Shown piece by piece: positions 53,093-55,295 of a stretch of DNA of 55,295 bases; position 1 is the stretch's first letter; the number at the start of each line of letters is the position of its first letter. Under the pieces are notes generated by a model. It ran no database searches. It was not told the origin of the DNA and saw only the letters and a list, made by a program, of their open reading frames with translations. The DNA comes from Verrucomicrobiota bacterium (GTDB lineage Bacteria > Verrucomicrobiota > Verrucomicrobiia > Limisphaerales > J093): positions 1 to 55,295 of the forward strand of contig VHCO01000022.1 of NCBI GenBank assembly GCA_016871715.1. Direction: 5' to 3'. A program made the translations under genes and the position numbers.

Positions 53093-54289
53093 ATGTTCGT
53101 CGATGAAGTAAAGGTCTACGCGCGAGCCGGTCATGGCGGCCGAGGCTGCGTGGCGTTCCTGCGTGAGACCTTCCGGCCCAAGGGCGGGCCCAGCGGGGGC
53201 AATGGCGGGCGCGGCGGGGATGTGTTGCTCGAGGCCGACCACGATCTCAACAACCTGGTGGCCCAGTACTATCAGCCTCGGCTCCTGGCTGCGAGTGGTC
53301 AGAGCGGTCTGGGCAAGGGCATGGATGGCCGGGCGGGAACCGATCTCTTGGTGAAGGTGCCATGCGGCACGTTGGTCTGGCGATTGCCCGCATCCCAGGA
53401 AAGCCCGGCGGTCCAACCGCCTCCCGAGCCGGCACCTGCGAGCTCGCGCCCGGCGCCTCTGCCGGTCAGCGCCAATCAGCGGCCGCGGTTGTTGTCCTCC
53501 GGTCACCCGCGCGTGGTCGAGGTTGACCTGAGCCTGGAACCGGCCGAGTTGCCCCGAGCGCTGGGGTGGGCCGAGAAAGGGGAGTTGGTGGCCGATCTGA
53601 CCGCGCATGGCCAGCGGTTGGTGCTCTGCAAAGGCGGGCGTGGCGGTCTCGGAAATCGGAATTTTGCGACCGCGCGGCGGCAAGCGCCGCGGTTTGCGCA
53701 GCCGGGCGAACCTGGCGAGGCCGGGGATTTCCTGCTCGAGTTGCGGTTGATGGCGGACGTGGGTCTGGTGGGTTGGCCGAACGCGGGCAAGTCGACCTTG
53801 TTGGCGGCGATTTCCCAGGCTCGCCCGAAGATTGCGCCGTACCCGTTCACGACGCTGCATCCGCAGGTTGGGATCGTCGAGGACGCGGATTGGCGCCGGT
53901 TGACGGTGTGCGATGTGCCGGGGTTGATCGAGGGGGCGCATCGCAACGTTGGGCTGGGGCACGCTTTTCTGCGTCACATCCAGCGGTGCCGCGCGTTGGT
54001 CTTGCTGCTCGACATGGCCGGTGCCGACGGGCGCAAGCCGTGGGACGATTACCGTCAACTGGTGCGGGAGTTGGAGCTCTACGACGCGGGGTTGTTGGCG
54101 CGGCCGCGGTTGGTGGTGGCCAACAAGATGGATGAGCCGGCGGCGGCGGCTCACTTGCGCTCGTTCAAGCGGCGCTGGCCGGGCCTACGCGTCCTGCCGA
54201 TCGCGGCCGGGTTCGATCAGGGGCTCGATGAGTTCAAGGCGGCCATGCGCGCGGCGGTCGATTCGGCAGCGCAGGCGAAGGGCGGTTGA
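53093..54289 (+). CDS. obgE: Obg GTPase with an insertion in the Obg domain
   Basis: The 398-aa protein has the glycine-rich N-terminal Obg fold (FVDEVKVYARAGHGGRGCVA, GGPSGGNGGRGGDVLLEA). An insertion of about 60 residues follows (about 98-160; Pro/Ala/Ser-rich, PPPEPAPASSRPAPLPVSA) between the strands CGTLVW and GELVADLTAHGQR, where the E. coli protein has a short loop. The G domain is intact: G1 GLVGWPNAGKST, G2 PFTTLHP, G3 DVPGLIEGAH, G4 NKMDEP. It acts in large-subunit maturation and stress signalling. It follows the rplU-rpmA operon, as in many bacteria. Confidence 0.95.
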   Translation: MFVDEVKVYARAGHGGRGCVAFLRETFRPKGGPSGGNGGRGGDVLLEADHDLNNLVAQYYQPRLLAASGQSGLGKGMDGRAGTDLLVKVPCGTLVWRLPASQESPAVQPPPEPAPASSRPAPLPVSANQRPRLLSSGHPRVVEVDLSLEPAELPRALGWAEKGELVADLTAHGQRLVLCKGGRGGLGNRNFATARRQAPRFAQPGEPGEAGDFLLELRLMADVGLVGWPNAGKSTLLAAISQARPKIAPYPFTTLHPQVGIVEDADWRRLTVCDVPGLIEGAHRNVGLGHAFLRHIQRCRALVLLLDMAGADGRKPWDDYRQLVRELELYDAGLLARPRLVVANKMDEPAAAAHLRSFKRRWPGLRVLPIAAGFDQGLDEFKAAMRAAVDSAAQAKGG

Positions 54290-54330
54290 TTTTGATGTTC
54301 TTTCCGTCGGGTTTGCGCTAAAGGCTGCGC

Positions 54331-55295
54331 ATGCTCAAAGCCGGTATCATTGGACTTCCCAACGTCGGCAAATCGACCCTCTTCAACGCCCTCACGCGCT
54401 CGCACAAGGCCGCCGCCGAGAATTACCCCTTCTGCACCATTGAACCGAATTTGGGGGTGGTCACCGTGCCCGAGCCGCGGCTCGAGGGGATCGGCCGCGT
54501 GGTGGGCGTGGCGAATCGGATCCCGACCACGATCGAGTTTGTGGACATTGCGGGTCTGGTGCAGGGGGCGTCGCGGGGCGAGGGTTTGGGGAACAAGTTC
54601 TTGAGCCATATTCGCGAGGTCGACGCGATCGTGCATGTGGTGCGCTGCTTCGAGGACCCGGACATCCACCATGTCACGGGCGGTTTGGATCCGGTGCGCG
54701 ACATCGAGATGGTCGCCACCGAACTGATCCTGGCGGACCTCGAGGCCCTCAAGCGGCGCCAGGAGAAGATCCACAAGGAAGTCAAACGGGGGGATAAACA
54801 CGCTCAGCTCGAGGCCCAGTTGATCGAGAAATACCAGCAGCACCTGGACGCGGGCAAGCCGGCCAACACCCTGGGCCTGCCGCTCTCGCCGGAGGAGCGG
54901 AACCTAGCCCGGCACTTCTTCCTACTCACCGACAAGCCTACATGTTTCGCGGCCAATGTGAAGGAGGCTGATCTCGCCACCATCGCGGAGAACGCCTGCC
55001 TCGACCAGGTCCGCGCTTACGCCCGGCAGCAGCACGCGTGCGATACCGTGGTGGTCTGCGCTCAACTCGAGAGCGACCTGGGCGATCTGTCGCCCGACGA
55101 AGCCCAGCAGTACCTGGCCGAGTTGGGCGTGAGCGAGACGGGCCTAGTGGCCCTCATCCGGAGCACCTACCAGCTCCTGGGCTTGCGGACCTTCTTCACC
55201 TTCAACGAATCCGAGGTCCGCGCCTGGACCGTTCATGGCGGCGACACCGCCGCGCGGGCGGCCGGCACGATTCACACCGACTTCGAGCGCGGCTT
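54331..55295 (+). CDS. ychF: YchF/OLA1-type ATPase (partial, 3' end beyond window)
   Basis: The first 321 residues of YchF are visible from the ATG at 54331. Motifs are GLPNVGKSTLFNALT (G1), FCTIEP (G2), EFVDIAGLVQGASRGEGLGN (G3) and the family region CAQLESDLGDLSP. A TGS domain begins near FFTFNESEVRAW and TIHTDFERGF at the window end. YchF binds ATP in preference to GTP and associates with ribosomes. It follows obg after 41 bp. Confidence 0.97.
   Translation, partial: MLKAGIIGLPNVGKSTLFNALTRSHKAAAENYPFCTIEPNLGVVTVPEPRLEGIGRVVGVANRIPTTIEFVDIAGLVQGASRGEGLGNKFLSHIREVDAIVHVVRCFEDPDIHHVTGGLDPVRDIEMVATELILADLEALKRRQEKIHKEVKRGDKHAQLEAQLIEKYQQHLDAGKPANTLGLPLSPEERNLARHFFLLTDKPTCFAANVKEADLATIAENACLDQVRAYARQQHACDTVVVCAQLESDLGDLSPDEAQQYLAELGVSETGLVALIRSTYQLLGLRTFFTFNESEVRAWTVHGGDTAARAAGTIHTDFERG

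Overview
The window is high-GC chromosomal DNA that reads like a Verrucomicrobiota genome, probably near the Pedosphaerales/Limisphaerales. That placement is inferred from gene content. The clues are giant secreted CotH/lamin-tail-domain proteins, a secreted beta-propeller protein with c-type haem motifs (HzsA-related), a GH39 enzyme, a GldF/GldG-like ABC module ending in a DUF4340 protein, a divergent kinase with an HLDFKPEN loop, and Ala/Pro/Gly-rich proteins with Shine-Dalgarno sites at only some genes. No rRNA, tRNA, CRISPR array, transposase or phage operon was found.

Layout. 1-6.6 kb: an AT-richer ankyrin gene, a small HTH fragment and a giant secreted CotH protein. 6.8-14.1 kb: a B12-binding radical SAM protein, an atypical Ser/Thr kinase, a GH39 protein with an internal deletion, and a three-haem secreted protein. 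14.1-22.8 kb: a PerR-like regulator with its own candidate operator, then a SUF iron-sulfur cluster (sufB-C-D-U-T-S, a DUF1858-rhodanese protein and an IscU/NifU-like scaffold). 22.9-28 kb: a secreted dikinase-like protein and a UxaA-type dehydratase pair. 28.2-31.8 kb: a coiled-coil protein and an ExbB/ExbD/ExbD/TonB energy-transduction set. 32.2-36.3 kb: purN, hisG, a 33-codon bS22/AURKAIP1-type ribosomal protein gene, a TPR lipoprotein and DUF2203. 36.4-41.9 kb: a four-gene ABC exporter/GldG-like operon with overlapping genes. 42.2-46 kb: Mn-type superoxide dismutase, hisH and a 5'-truncated surface-protein gene. 46.3-52 kb: a VapBC pair, a broken DNRLRE/hydrolase gene, a GspC/PilP-like secreted protein and a metallophosphoesterase. 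52.2-55.3 kb: rplU-rpmA-obg-ychF; ychF runs off the window.

How it fits together. PerR, SUF and Mn-SOD suggest that iron-sulfur assembly is tied to peroxide sensing. The exported, multi-domain and TonB-linked proteins suggest a polymer-degrading Gram-negative surface lifestyle. Two interspersed repeat families were found by eye. One is a roughly 150-bp palindromic element with three copies; one copy ends on the sufT start codon. The other is a 28-bp motif found in three pairs, two of which lie next to altered genes (the extended, internally deleted GH39 gene and the 5'-truncated gene at 44.1 kb). The protein of greatest interest is the secreted one at 22945-26106. It places a phosphohistidine swivel domain before a PPDK-type ATP-grasp domain, the order of glucan water dikinases, and has a signal peptide.
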